Assembly (NCBI RefSeq): GCF_000482465.1
Contig: NZ_KI519424.1
Coordinates: 91,201-155,200 of the forward strand
Direction: 5' to 3'
DNA: 64,000 nucleotides
From: Runella limosa DSM 17973
GTDB taxonomy: Bacteria; Bacteroidota; Bacteroidia; Cytophagales; Spirosomataceae
The notes beneath the pieces are model-generated. The model saw only the letters and a program-made list of their open reading frames with translations. It was not told where the DNA came from and did no database searches. Below, one piece after another: positions 9,301 through 18,064 of the stretch. The translations under genes were made by a program, and so were the position numbers. Position 1 is the stretch's first letter, and the number at the start of each line of letters is the position of its first letter.

Positions 9301-9795
9301 ATGCGAATTTCACTCATTGCCGCCATGTCCGAAAACCGTGCTATCGGATTAAAAGGCCGACTTCCTTGGCCCCATTTACCCAATGACTGGGCTAATTTTT
9401 TTAAAGTTACGGAAGGTTGTCGAATGATTATGGGCAGAAAAAGTTATGATACACCCGACCGACTTTGGTCCAAAGCAGGGAATTTTGTCATTACTCGCCA
9501 AGCAGATTTTCCCCTTGACGAAGGCTTTGAAAGGGTCAGTAGTTTGGAAGAAGCACTGGAACATTGCAAAGACGATAAAGAAGTTTTTGTCATTGGTGGT
9601 GAAGAGATTTTTCGTCAATCACTCCCGCTCGCCGACTGTATTCATCTCACTTTGGTACACGGCATTTTTGAAGGAGATGCGTTTTTTCCTGCGTTCAACG
9701 AAGCCGATTTCCATATAAAAAGTCGGCAAGAATTTCCTGCCGACTCATCACATTTGTATTCGTATGCGTTCTTAGTTTACGAAAGAAAGCATTAA
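9301..9795 (+). CDS. folA: Dihydrofolate reductase
   Basis: The enzyme reduces dihydrofolate to tetrahydrofolate with NADPH. The 164-residue protein has the family order: SLIAAMSENRAIGLKGRLPW at the N-terminus (folate and cofactor contacts), MGRKSYDT near residue 45, FVITRQ near 63, and VFVIGGEEIFRQ near 98 with the GG cofactor motif. It is cytoplasmic. The 3' end overlaps the convergent GT39 gene by four bases. Confidence 0.95.
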   Translation: MRISLIAAMSENRAIGLKGRLPWPHLPNDWANFFKVTEGCRMIMGRKSYDTPDRLWSKAGNFVITRQADFPLDEGFERVSSLEEALEHCKDDKEVFVIGGEEIFRQSLPLADCIHLTLVHGIFEGDAFFPAFNEADFHIKSRQEFPADSSHLYSYAFLVYERKH

Positions 9796-11453
9796 GATTT
9801 CACCCGAATCAAATACCTCGGGCGAGTCTCCGTAGCGCGCATTGCTGGGTTTAAAAAAGGTAAAGTTAAGCCCGTCACGTGAAAATTTTGGTACTGGTTC
9901 ACCACTTCAAAAGCCTTACCAGATGCCTTTATAGACGTGTATCCTTGCTCATCTGTATAGACCAATTTAGGCTGTTTTGAGGTCTCTGTTTTAAGGGCAG
10001 ATTCCGTACGAATCACGGGAGTAATTCGGCTTGTGTAGTAGTCCAAAGCGCTGTGAAAAATGTTGTATTCTCCCTCGGGTGCTAAGTCATAAATGACAAA
10101 ATTTGGGAGTTCTGCTTTGTGTATTTTTGCCACTTCCTGCCCAACGACCGAGCCTGTTTGATAACGTAAAAGGGATGGATAAAAATGACCATTCATCACC
10201 AAGTTGGCGGCGATGGCAGTGAGTAATGGCGCAAAAACGAGCTGCGAAAATGCGGGGCGTTTTTTATTATACAGCTGAACAATCAGTACTGCCAACAGCC
10301 CAAAAACGATGATTAAAAAAATATTTTCGAGCGGGAAAGCCCACGTTGACAAAATCAGAATGGCCAATCCCATCACACAGGTTGTTACAATCAAACCAAT
10401 TTTTACCCAACGAAATGCTCCAATTGAAGGGTGTTCGATAAGCTTGCTCAAGTACCTCGCTGTGATAACGGCTCCCAACGGAAAAACCACAAATGTATAA
10501 TGCGGGAGTTGGTACTGTGCGGTAGAAAGCGCCATAAAAGGCAACACAAAACCACCCAAAGAAATGGCTTCCTGTGAGGCGTTTAGGCGGAATTTATTAC
10601 GGATAATTTCTCGGATAAAATCAACCAAGCCTGGAATAAAGGCCAAAACCCAAGGCAAAAAGCTCCAAAGGAAATTGTGCGATTGGAAAAATAAACCTGG
10701 ACTATTGTTCCATTCGTTCTCGCCCGTGATTCGCCCAAAGCTTTGTTCCCAAAAGAAAAAATACAAACCATGTGAACCATATTGACGTTGTAATCCAATG
10801 CAATACGGCACCAAAACGATTCCGACGATTAAGATTCCGATGAGCCAACGCGGGTCAAAAATATTTTTCCATTGACGTTTTAGGGCAAAATCAACAAAAA
10901 AACCAGCCCCAACGACAATGACGCTGATGGGTCCTTTGGCCAACATTCCCAATCCGACAAACACAAACGCTCCTATAAAATGAGACCATTTTCGGTGTTT
11001 CAGGTATTCTGCCAATTGCCAAATCGCTACTGTGACGCAATTGGTCAATAATGTATCGCAACGAACGTCGTGGTTCATCAAAAAAAATGCCTGACAACTC
11101 CCCATGACCAAAGCGGCAATGTAGGCCGTTTGCTCTGAATAATATAATTTGGCAAAACGATAAATGGCGTAAATTCCCAATAAGGTGGAGAGAATAGGTA
11201 CCAAACGATACGCAAAATTGGTCGCCCCAAATATTTTGAGAATCAGCGCTGTCACCCAGAAAAGCAACGGGGGTTTATCGAGGTAATAGTCCTTTTCTCG
11301 AAATTGTACTTCTAAAAATTCGTTATTATCGGCCATTTCGCGACCAATGGAGGCATATTGGGCGGCATCAATATCCATAATATCAACACCAAATGCTCCT
11401 ACTAAATACACCACCAGCAACGCCGCAAATGGCAATAAACGATTGTAATTCAT
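9792..11453 (-). CDS. GT39/ArnT-like membrane glycosyltransferase
   Basis: The 553-residue protein has about a dozen hydrophobic segments. The first periplasmic loop carries the acidic motif DIMDIDAAQYASIGREM (about residues 24-40) and KDYYLDKPPLLFW (about 54-66), as in the PMT_2/ArnT family. These enzymes use polyprenyl-phosphate sugars to glycosylate lipid A, proteins or other envelope acceptors at the inner membrane. A soluble C-terminal domain (about 430-553) follows the membrane part. Substrate cannot be read from sequence. It converges with folA, and a large inverted repeat lies just upstream of its start. Confidence 0.85.
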   Translation of the reverse strand: MNYNRLLPFAALLVVYLVGAFGVDIMDIDAAQYASIGREMADNNEFLEVQFREKDYYLDKPPLLFWVTALILKIFGATNFAYRLVPILSTLLGIYAIYRFAKLYYSEQTAYIAALVMGSCQAFFLMNHDVRCDTLLTNCVTVAIWQLAEYLKHRKWSHFIGAFVFVGLGMLAKGPISVIVVGAGFFVDFALKRQWKNIFDPRWLIGILIVGIVLVPYCIGLQRQYGSHGLYFFFWEQSFGRITGENEWNNSPGLFFQSHNFLWSFLPWVLAFIPGLVDFIREIIRNKFRLNASQEAISLGGFVLPFMALSTAQYQLPHYTFVVFPLGAVITARYLSKLIEHPSIGAFRWVKIGLIVTTCVMGLAILILSTWAFPLENIFLIIVFGLLAVLIVQLYNKKRPAFSQLVFAPLLTAIAANLVMNGHFYPSLLRYQTGSVVGQEVAKIHKAELPNFVIYDLAPEGEYNIFHSALDYYTSRITPVIRTESALKTETSKQPKLVYTDEQGYTSIKASGKAFEVVNQYQNFHVTGLTLPFLNPAMRATETRPRYLIRVKS

Positions 11454-11478
11454 AATTTAGATTTGTGGGTTATTTTTG

Positions 11479-11557
11479 AACCATATAAGACATATAAGGG
11501 ATTATAAGTGCTTGCGCGCAGTTAAATCTTACATTTTCTTATATGTCTTATATGGTT
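11479..11557. repeat. Long inverted repeat between GT39 and glutaryl-CoA dehydrogenase genes
   Basis: The 20-bp arms at 11479-11498 (AACCATATAAGACATATAAG) and 11538-11557 are perfect reverse complements. They enclose a 39-nt loop that itself contains the self-complementary TGCGCGCA. The right arm is followed by a short T-run. It lies downstream of the dehydrogenase (minus strand) and upstream of the GT39 gene, so it may terminate the former. Confidence 0.85.
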
Positions 11558-11567
11558 TTTAAACTCA

Positions 11568-12755
11568 TCACTTAAATGCCTGTATTCCAGTTATTTCATT
11601 ACCAAGAATCAACAAATGAATGTCATGCGTACCTTCGTAGGTAATGACCGACTCCAAGTTCATCATGTGGCGCATCATCGGAAAATCGCCCGTAATACCC
11701 ATTCCACCAAGCATTTGCCGAGACTCGCGTGCAATGTTCAAAGCCATTTCTACATTGTTACGTTTGGCCATCGAAATTTGGGCTGTCGTTGCTTTTCCTT
11801 GATTTTTCAAAGTCCCCAAACGCCACGCCACCAATTGCGCTTTGGTGATTTCGGTAAGCATTTCCGCCAATTTTTTCTGCTGTAATTGAAACCCACCAAT
11901 GGGCTTCCCAAACTGAACCCGCTCAAGCGCGTAGCGACGCGCAGTTTCGTAACAATCCATGGCTGCCCCAATCGCTCCCCACGCAATCCCATAACGGGCA
12001 TTGTCCAAACAACCCAACGGCCCACGCAGCCCATCGACGTTTGGCAAAATATTTTCTTTCGGAACTTTTACATTGTCAAACACCAACTCACCCGTTGCAC
12101 TCGCCCTCAACGACCATTTATTATGAATTTCGGGCGTAGTAAAACCTTCCATACCGCGTTCCACAATCAACCCTTGAATACGTCCTTGTTCATTTTTGGC
12201 CCAAACCACCGCAATATCTGCTACGGGAGAATTGGTAATCCACATTTTTGACCCGTTGAGAATCACGTGATCACCCGCCTCCGTAATACGGGTTAGCATT
12301 CCGCCAGGATTAGAGCCATGGTTGGGCTCGGTCAAACCAAAACAGCCAATCATTTCACCCGAGGCTAATTTTGGCAGGTATTTTATTCGCTGTTCTTCTG
12401 AGCCGTAGGCATAAATAGGCCACATCACCAACGAACTTTGTACCGAAACTGTCGAGCGCATACCCGAATCGCAGCGTTCAATTTCTTGGGTGATCAATCC
12501 ATACGAAATATAGTCTAATCCTCCACCGCCGTATTCTACAGGAATGGTTGGGCCAAACGCGCCAATTTCTGCAAAATTTTTAATCAAATGAGCAGGGAAA
12601 GTTCCTTTTTGGGCATACTCTTCGATGATAGGTTGCACGTCGCGCGCTATCATTTGGCGAACCGCATCACGGACAAGAATATGTTCTTCGGTCAATAAAT
12701 CATCAATTTGATAAAAATCTGTGTAGTTTGTAGATGTTGAGGAAGTAGTACTCAT
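11568..12755 (-). CDS. gcdH: Glutaryl-CoA dehydrogenase-type acyl-CoA dehydrogenase
   Basis: This FAD enzyme oxidises and decarboxylates glutaryl-CoA to crotonyl-CoA in lysine and tryptophan breakdown. The 395-residue protein shows acyl-CoA dehydrogenase signatures: CFGLTEPNHGSNPGGM near residue 135, RYGIAWGAIGAAMDCYETA near 255, and the catalytic Glu in SVITYEGTHDIH near 373. The substrate-pocket Arg in SGMRSTVSVQSSL near residue 100 favours the glutaryl-CoA subtype. A promoter-like TAATTTTG lies 27-34 bp upstream of the ATG. It is cytoplasmic. The assignment to glutaryl-CoA rather than another short-chain substrate is likely but not proven. Confidence 0.86.
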   Translation of the reverse strand: MSTTSSTSTNYTDFYQIDDLLTEEHILVRDAVRQMIARDVQPIIEEYAQKGTFPAHLIKNFAEIGAFGPTIPVEYGGGGLDYISYGLITQEIERCDSGMRSTVSVQSSLVMWPIYAYGSEEQRIKYLPKLASGEMIGCFGLTEPNHGSNPGGMLTRITEAGDHVILNGSKMWITNSPVADIAVVWAKNEQGRIQGLIVERGMEGFTTPEIHNKWSLRASATGELVFDNVKVPKENILPNVDGLRGPLGCLDNARYGIAWGAIGAAMDCYETARRYALERVQFGKPIGGFQLQQKKLAEMLTEITKAQLVAWRLGTLKNQGKATTAQISMAKRNNVEMALNIARESRQMLGGMGITGDFPMMRHMMNLESVITYEGTHDIHLLILGNEITGIQAFK

Positions 12756-12781
12756 GATTTTTGGACAGGTGTTTAGCGTGA

Positions 12782-12789
12782 CAAAATTA
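12782..12789 (-). promoter_or_regulatory. Bacteroidota -7 element upstream of gcdH
   Basis: Read on the minus strand this is TAATTTTG, a full match to the Bacteroidota TAnnTTTG element. It would give a leader of about 20 nt before the ATG at 12755. I see no well-spaced TTTG at -33, so support is partial. Confidence 0.4.
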
Positions 12790-12965
12790 AGTTGCTTTGT
12801 TAATGAAGAATTGGCATCAAAAATACCACAAAATCAACCCAAAACCACAATGCGTCAAGGATAATCAAACAACAAACGTCATTTATAGGTATTGAGTTTG
12901 TAAGTTTTGGCGGAATTTTTCAGCATTCATTAAACCCAAATTCCAAAATACGCGTTAATAAATTG

Positions 12966-12973
12966 TAAATTTG
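12966..12973 (+). promoter_or_regulatory. Bacteroidota -7 element upstream of the TPR gene
   Basis: TAAATTTG matches the TAnnTTTG consensus and would start transcription about 20 nt before the ATG at 13000. No clear -33 TTTG was found at the usual spacing. Confidence 0.4.
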
Positions 12974-12999
12974 ATACACATTTGACACCTTGATTGCGT

Positions 13000-13548
13000 A
13001 TGGAAACCTTACTGCTTGTCTTACTTTTTATCCCGTATTTGGTGTTGCGGTACCACCTCACCGATCACGACACTCCCAGCGAAAAGGATAAAAAGCGGTT
13101 TTCGGAAGGTATCGAACTCTTTCAAAGTCAAGAGTATAGCAAAGCATTTGATTTTTTTAACGATGCGTTAAAAACCCACCGAAAATCGGCAGTAGCTTAT
13201 GCCTACCGTGGCAAGTGCAATTTGAAGGAAGACAATTTATATTCGGCCTTGTACGATTTTTCGGAGGCCATTAGTTTTGACAACACCCTCCCAGATATTC
13301 ACCTTGACCGCGGTATAACGCAGTTTCGACTGGGAGATTTTGAAAATGCGTTTTTGTCTTTTGACAAAGCCGTATGGTTTTCCAGAGGGGAAGAACCCGA
13401 GTCGTTGCGGTGGCGAGCCTTGGCTAGACTCAAATTACACCAACATTCACAAGCAGAAAAAGACCTCCAAAAAGCCGTCAAACTTGGAGATGAAGATGCC
13501 GCATTTGTGCTCAGTAAACCACCCTTTCGACGAAGTATTAAAATATAA
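13000..13548 (+). CDS. Small TPR protein with N-terminal hydrophobic segment
   Basis: The 182-residue protein begins with a hydrophobic stretch (LLLVLLFIPYLVLRY) that can act as a membrane anchor. TPR helices follow from about residue 30 to 165, with repeat hallmarks such as AYAYRGKCNLK, ALYDFSEAI and RLGDFENAFLSFDKAV. TPRs mediate protein contacts; the partner is unknown. A TTG six bases upstream (12994) is in frame, but the ATG at 13000 is preferred. The GroES-like gene follows after 21 bp, so the two are probably cotranscribed. Confidence 0.75.
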   Translation: METLLLVLLFIPYLVLRYHLTDHDTPSEKDKKRFSEGIELFQSQEYSKAFDFFNDALKTHRKSAVAYAYRGKCNLKEDNLYSALYDFSEAISFDNTLPDIHLDRGITQFRLGDFENAFLSFDKAVWFSRGEEPESLRWRALARLKLHQHSQAEKDLQKAVKLGDEDAAFVLSKPPFRRSIKI

Positions 13549-13569
13549 CAACTTTTTATAAATCGACCT

Positions 13570-13950
13570 ATGCTCGAAATTACCTCCGATAAAAAATTAA
13601 AACGCCTCATCGTAGTGGGCGACCGCGTGTTGATTCGTCCCAAAAATCCAGTCGATCAGACCCCGACAGGTTTGTATTTACCCCCGACCGTTACCGAAAA
13701 AGAACAAGTTCAAAGTGGCTATGTAATCAAAGTGGGGCCTGGCTACCCTATCCCAACTCCTACTGACGATGAGCCTTGGAAAGAAACTGAAGAAAAAGTA
13801 AAATATATGCCGCTTCAGGCCCAAGAGGGAGATGTGGCCATTTATCTTCAACGAAACGCGATTGATGTCGTTTTTAACAACGAAAAATACGTCATTGTCC
13901 CGCAGGCGTCTATTTTGATGCTCGAACGCATCGAAGATTTATTTAACTAA
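13570..13950 (+). CDS. GroES-like co-chaperone
   Basis: The 126-residue protein matches the Cpn10 fold: GDRVLIRP near residue 17, a mobile-loop-like segment TPTGLYLPPTVTEKEQ at 30-46, GYVIKVGPG near 51 and EGDVAIYL plus YVIVPQASILML at the end. It is longer than a normal GroES (about 95 residues) because of a central insert with a PxPTPTDDEPW segment. No groEL is adjacent. It may be an alternative or regulatory co-chaperone. It probably shares a transcript with the TPR gene. Confidence 0.8.
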   Translation: MLEITSDKKLKRLIVVGDRVLIRPKNPVDQTPTGLYLPPTVTEKEQVQSGYVIKVGPGYPIPTPTDDEPWKETEEKVKYMPLQAQEGDVAIYLQRNAIDVVFNNEKYVIVPQASILMLERIEDLFN

Positions 13951-13959
13951 AATACTGCT

Positions 13960-13991
13960 TGCCTACTTTTCATTTTTTTGGAGAGTAGGCA
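13960..13991. terminator. Hairpin between convergent genes
   Basis: TGCCTACT (13960-13967) pairs with AGTAGGCA (13984-13991) around a T-rich loop. It sits in the 42-bp gap between the GroES-like gene and the convergent acyltransferase gene. Confidence 0.6.
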
Positions 13992-13992
13992 C

Positions 13993-14826
13993 TTATCCTT
14001 CCCCTTCTCCCTGCATCCACTTCATTTTATCGTAGGGAATTTCTTGCTCGATTTCTTTGCGAATACGTTCGATGATTTCCTCCACCGACATTGATTGATC
14101 AAACTCAATCGGTGCTTTGAAACGAACGGTCAAAGTCGTGTTACGCTTTTTAAAACGCAATCCTTTCTTATCAAACGCACGACGGAAGCCATTGATAACC
14201 ACAGGAATAACAATCGGGTTGTTTTCCAAAATCAAATGCGCGGTTCCTTTTCGGATGGGTGCATACGGGCTGGTAGTCCCCTGCGGAAAACTAACCACCC
14301 AACCGTGCCCCAATGCTTGATACACTTTATCCCCTGCTTTTGAGTCACGTTCTCTTTTTACGTTTTTTCCCTCTGCTCTCCACGAGCGCTCTACTGTCAG
14401 CGCTCCACCTAAGCCAAATAATTTGGGAACTATACCTGCCTTCATGGTTTCACTAGCCGCCACGTAATAACTTCTAGCCCGAGGTGCCATCAGGTACAAG
14501 GGCGGAACAATGGTACTTTTAAAACCCCACTTTACGCTCGAAAAAATATGGTAAAACGAAATAACATCCGCGAAATACGTCTGGTGATTCGACAGAAAAA
14601 GGACATTATTGTCGGGAAGGTTTTCAAGGTGCTCAATACCTTCAATGACCGTTTTATTGACTACCGTAAATCGCCAATAGGTAAACCAGCCAATTCCTGA
14701 AATCAGTAATCGTTTAATAAACAAGGAATTGCCGAAAGGGTCTTTTTCGAGAAACCCCAAAAAATCGAGCCACGAAAGCCATTTAGGCAAAAAACTATAC
14801 CGAGAAATAGGTCGTTCGGAAGCCAT
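13993..14826 (-). CDS. PlsC-like 1-acylglycerol-3-phosphate acyltransferase
   Basis: The 277-residue protein belongs to the PlsC/LPLAT family, which acylates lysophosphatidic acid or related glycerolipids at the inner membrane. The catalytic block reads SNHQTYFADVIS (residues 79-90), with His81 and Asp87 separated by five residues instead of the usual four. The second motif is FPQGT (180-184) where most members have FPEGT. RKGTAHL near 192 is also characteristic. The spacing and Gln substitution may define a subfamily or altered acceptor. ATG at 14826 is the only sensible start. Confidence 0.8.
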   Translation of the reverse strand: MASERPISRYSFLPKWLSWLDFLGFLEKDPFGNSLFIKRLLISGIGWFTYWRFTVVNKTVIEGIEHLENLPDNNVLFLSNHQTYFADVISFYHIFSSVKWGFKSTIVPPLYLMAPRARSYYVAASETMKAGIVPKLFGLGGALTVERSWRAEGKNVKRERDSKAGDKVYQALGHGWVVSFPQGTTSPYAPIRKGTAHLILENNPIVIPVVINGFRRAFDKKGLRFKKRNTTLTVRFKAPIEFDQSMSVEEIIERIRKEIEQEIPYDKMKWMQGEGEG

Positions 14827-14900
14827 ATCGAATAAAAGTAAAATGTCGCCAACAGCTATTACCCCATTGACGACTTTGTATTGTGCTAAGTTAGAAAAAA

Positions 14901-15674
14901 TTAGGCTAACTCAGCCACGGGATTTTCCACTAAGAATTGATCCAGCAATTCGTTAAAACGTTCTGGATGTTCCATCATGGGGGCATGGCAACATTTATCG
15001 ATGAAGTATAATTCCGATTTTGAAATGAGTCGATTAAACTCGTGTGCTACGTGCGGCGGCGTAATGGTGTCATTCAATCCCCAAACAAGCAAAGTTGGCA
15101 CTTGAATTTTGTGTAAATCTTTGGCGACATTATTTCGCTGCGCTGATTTGGCAATTCCGACAATGCTCATGCACTTAGGAATGCTTGATGTCGTTTCAAA
15201 CACTTCATCAATCAACTCTTTCGTCGCTACCTTGGGGTCATAAAAAGTATAAGCCACGCGCTCCGAAATGTATTCGTAACTTCCCCGCTTAGGATACGAC
15301 CCTCCCATTCCATTCTCAAACAGCCCCGAGCTACCTGTCAACACCAAACGCTTTACTTGGTCTTGGTGAGTAAGCGTATATAAAATAGCAATATGACCAC
15401 CGAGTGAATTTCCAATCAGTGTCATGTCCGTTAATTTTTGAGAAGCCACAAATCCTTCCGTAAAAGTTACCAGTGCTTCCAAACCTGCTTCGCGCGGGCT
15501 CATTTCATAAATGGGGAGCATCGGAATAATAATACGGTAGTTTTTGCTAAAATGAGTGATTACCCCATCCCAGTTACTCAATGCGCCAAAAAGACCGTGC
15601 AACAGCAATAGCACATCTCCCTGGCCTTCATCAATGTAGCGATAACCGTCGGATTCTTTAATCAAGTAGCTCAT
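14901..15674 (-). CDS. Alpha/beta hydrolase
   Basis: This 257-residue alpha/beta-hydrolase has the oxyanion motif LLLHGLFG near residue 25, the nucleophile elbow GNSLGGH with Ser near 90, an acidic residue in VWGLNDTITPP near 200, and a candidate catalytic His in DKCCHAPMMEHPE near 230. The substrate is unknown; esterases and C-C hydrolases share this pattern. There is no signal peptide. The frame has a TTG two codons upstream, but the ATG at 15674 is preferred. Confidence 0.8.
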   Translation of the reverse strand: MSYLIKESDGYRYIDEGQGDVLLLLHGLFGALSNWDGVITHFSKNYRIIIPMLPIYEMSPREAGLEALVTFTEGFVASQKLTDMTLIGNSLGGHIAILYTLTHQDQVKRLVLTGSSGLFENGMGGSYPKRGSYEYISERVAYTFYDPKVATKELIDEVFETTSSIPKCMSIVGIAKSAQRNNVAKDLHKIQVPTLLVWGLNDTITPPHVAHEFNRLISKSELYFIDKCCHAPMMEHPERFNELLDQFLVENPVAELA

Positions 15675-15950
15675 AATCAAAGGATAAGATTCGTTTTTAT
15701 GGGATAAATCAAAGGAAAAATAAAAAAATTTGGCTGACTTTTGGACGTCTATAACGCAAATATAGAATAATTCTTTTCAATGTTTTTATACTATTTTCAG
15801 AAACAAGGAATAGTACCACACTTTCTATCCGAAAGTCAAAATAGTCAACTGTTTGTAAATAAAGCCTTTACTACAATTTATCTTACAGTATGCAAACATA
15901 ACAAAATTGCACTTTTTTGATTCACCTTTTGCATTTTCATTTTTTAAAAC
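15675..15950. other. AT-rich intergenic region
   Basis: This stretch between the hydrolase start and the terminator downstream of the YcxB-like gene is strongly AT-rich. It presumably holds the hydrolase promoter. I find no convincing ORF, RNA gene or repeat in it. Confidence 0.5.
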
Positions 15951-15987
15951 AAAAAAAGTGGCTGAATTTCTTCAGTCACTTTTTTTG
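15950..15987. terminator. Hairpin terminator of the YcxB-like gene
   Basis: An A-run followed by GTGGCTGAA pairs with TTCAGTCAC followed by a T-run around a TTTC loop, with one G-T pair. The A/T tails allow function in both directions. Confidence 0.8.
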
Positions 15988-16004
15988 TTCGATGTCAACA
16001 ACCT

Positions 16005-16562
16005 TTATTTAGTTTCTGTCAACAAATTCTTTTGTTTCAAAATACGCTCAAATAATTTTAAGTCGTGTTCTGAATTAAAGGCTGACGTTGGGAAATGCAA
16101 AAACTGCCCGCGAGACATCACCAAGATATAAGCTTCTTTGTCTTTATACGCGCTCTGAATTTGGTCCCATTGCATCACGCCCCCTTCTTTGGTGTTAATT
16201 TTTACTAAAATTTGGCGACTATCAATTTCGTAGAAATACTTTTCAAACAATTGTTTATATTGTTCTAACTGAGTAACCCCTGTAAATTGAACCCACCAAA
16301 AACCTACGTAAAGTGCTGCTCCAAGAACAATAACGATGTACGCCCAAATGTTGGGATACACACCCGTGATTCCCAAAATGGCATTCACTAACAAAAGACC
16401 CAACGGAAGGAGTACCCACATCTTTTGTTGTTCCCACGTTTGGCGCAATGCGATACGTACGTACTCTTTTTTGTCCAGTGCAAACTTTTTAGTCTTCACC
16501 GACAATGGTGAAGTAGGCATTTGATACATTGGCTGGTGCTTATTAACCGGAACTTTTGCCAT
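16005..16562 (-). CDS. YcxB-like membrane protein
   Basis: The 185-residue protein has two adjacent hydrophobic segments (WVLLPLGLLLVNAILGIT near residues 50-67 and IWAYIVIVLGAALYVGFWW near 72-90). A cytoplasmic PH-like YcxB domain follows, with GVMQWDQIQSAYKDKEAYILV near 128-148 and FLHFPTSAF. YcxB proteins have no established function. It is divergent from the phosphodiester glycosidase gene and has its own terminator. Confidence 0.72.
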   Translation of the reverse strand: MAKVPVNKHQPMYQMPTSPLSVKTKKFALDKKEYVRIALRQTWEQQKMWVLLPLGLLLVNAILGITGVYPNIWAYIVIVLGAALYVGFWWVQFTGVTQLEQYKQLFEKYFYEIDSRQILVKINTKEGGVMQWDQIQSAYKDKEAYILVMSRGQFLHFPTSAFNSEHDLKLFERILKQKNLLTETK

Positions 16563-16616
16563 ATTTGAAGAATAATTCGATTGATTTTTTAAAGACTCGC
16601 AAAATTAGAAAATAAA

Positions 16617-17510
16617 ATGAAACGGCTAACTTTTTTGCTCTGCCTAAATGTACTGTTTGCTTCGGCACAAACCACAAAAGATTCATTAGCACTTGCCCAT
16701 GCTCCTTGGAAAACGGAAACCCTCGCCAAAGGTGTCATCTGGAAATACGCTCATTTTCAGCAAAAAGAGTTGTTTGAAGCCAACCAAAGTATCAATATTG
16801 TCGAAGTTTCTCGAAAGTCTCGGAAATTTGTTTGGGAGATTATCACCGCTGATTCATTGAACAAACGAGATAAAAAAAGAGGACAATTACGAAAAACAAG
16901 TCAACTCGCCCAAGAAAATGACGCTTTTGTAGCCATCAACGGGGGATTTTTTGACGTTAAAAACGGTGGTTCGGTCGATTTTATCAAAATAAATAACCAA
17001 ACTCCTGATACAACCCGTGCCTTAAAAGGCTCAAAAGCCGCTTTTCATGGTCAGGCAGGCATTGCAGTTGACAAAAAAAATTTTCAAATTTTACGGGGGG
17101 AACCTTTGGTGGGTTGGGAATATCTTCTACCTTATAATAATATAATGCTGTCGGGGCCCTTGTTGCGTTGGGAAAACAAAGACGAAGTATTACAAAAAAA
17201 TGCTTTCAACGACAACCGCCACCCTCGTTCGTGTGTGTGTACAACCCAATCGGGTAAAACACTCCTGATTACCGTCGATGGCCGATCAGCCGAATCCTAT
17301 GGCATGAATTTATCAGAACTTACTTTTTTGACCCGCCAGCTTGGCTGTTCATCCGCCCTCAACCTCGACGGCGGTGGTTCAACCACTTTATGGCTCAAAG
17401 AAAAAGGGGTAGTAAACTACCCCAGTGATAACAAAAAATTTGACCATAAAGGTGAGCGTTCCGTGAGCAACGCCCTTATTTTGAAATTATTGACGCGCAA
17501 AAACAAATAA
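16617..17510 (+). CDS. Secreted phosphodiester glycosidase (NAGPA domain)
   Basis: The 297-residue protein has a signal peptide (FLLCLNVLFASAQ, cleaved near residue 18) and a phosphodiester glycosidase domain related to the mammalian mannose-6-phosphate uncovering enzyme. Hallmarks are AINGGFFDVKNGG near residue 105, DGRSAESYGMNLSEL near 220 and LNLDGGGSTTLW near 250. Members cut sugar-phosphodiester bonds in exopolysaccharides or envelope glycans. It is periplasmic or extracellular. The last 24 bases overlap the convergent DUF6265 gene. Confidence 0.85.
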   Translation: MKRLTFLLCLNVLFASAQTTKDSLALAHAPWKTETLAKGVIWKYAHFQQKELFEANQSINIVEVSRKSRKFVWEIITADSLNKRDKKRGQLRKTSQLAQENDAFVAINGGFFDVKNGGSVDFIKINNQTPDTTRALKGSKAAFHGQAGIAVDKKNFQILRGEPLVGWEYLLPYNNIMLSGPLLRWENKDEVLQKNAFNDNRHPRSCVCTTQSGKTLLITVDGRSAESYGMNLSELTFLTRQLGCSSALNLDGGGSTTLWLKEKGVVNYPSDNKKFDHKGERSVSNALILKLLTRKNK

Positions 17511-17984
17511 GTCAGCAAAAATCCATTTGCCGCCTTCTTGTTTTCCCCGCTGAATGACCAGTTGATTAGGCGTTCTAAGTTCATAAATAATACGAACGGC
17601 TCCATCCGACTTTTCAAACAATGCTTGGTTCTTTTTAGCCTCAATAAAACGGTAGCGATCCGAAATTTCTTTTTCTTCCATTGCTACCAAACCTGGTTTA
17701 AAATGTTTTACCAAAACGATAGGGCCTTGTTCGGTTTGTTCAAAAACCAACATTTCGTACATGGTTACTTTGTTGTCTTTCATCATGCGCATGAATCCCG
17801 TTAGGTTGTCGCCCGCAGGTGCTGCCCAAAATGCTTCAATGGGCCCTCCGTTAAACGTACCCAACCAATGACCTTTCATAAAGGCCACATCCGACAAAGC
17901 ACCTGATTGAGCCTGGGTACCAAAACTTAAAAGTCCCAAAAATAAAACGTACAAAACGGCGCGCAAAGAAGTAAAAAATCGCAT
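17487..17984 (-). CDS. DUF6265-like exported protein
   Basis: This 165-residue protein has a signal peptide (VLYVLFLGLLSFGTQAQ, about residues 9-25). A lipocalin-like beta-rich domain follows, containing FMKGHWLGTFNGGPIEAFW and GDNLTGFMRMMKDNKV. The pattern fits DUF6265, a family of unknown function found in exported proteins. It converges with the phosphodiester glycosidase gene, overlapping by 24 bp. Confidence 0.7.
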   Translation of the reverse strand: MRFFTSLRAVLYVLFLGLLSFGTQAQSGALSDVAFMKGHWLGTFNGGPIEAFWAAPAGDNLTGFMRMMKDNKVTMYEMLVFEQTEQGPIVLVKHFKPGLVAMEEKEISDRYRFIEAKKNQALFEKSDGAVRIIYELRTPNQLVIQRGKQEGGKWIFADLFVFARQ

Positions 17985-18064
17985 AAAATGTTATTTAGAA
18001 TGTATGTGTAATGCCCTTATAAGGCGGCAGGTCAAAAAAAATACTTTCAGAACATCGTTTGAAA

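Noticed and set aside
15907-16131. 74-codon plus-strand frame in the AT-rich gap
   Set aside because: It runs through the hairpin terminator and antisense into the YcxB-like gene, with Phe/Lys-rich low-complexity sequence.
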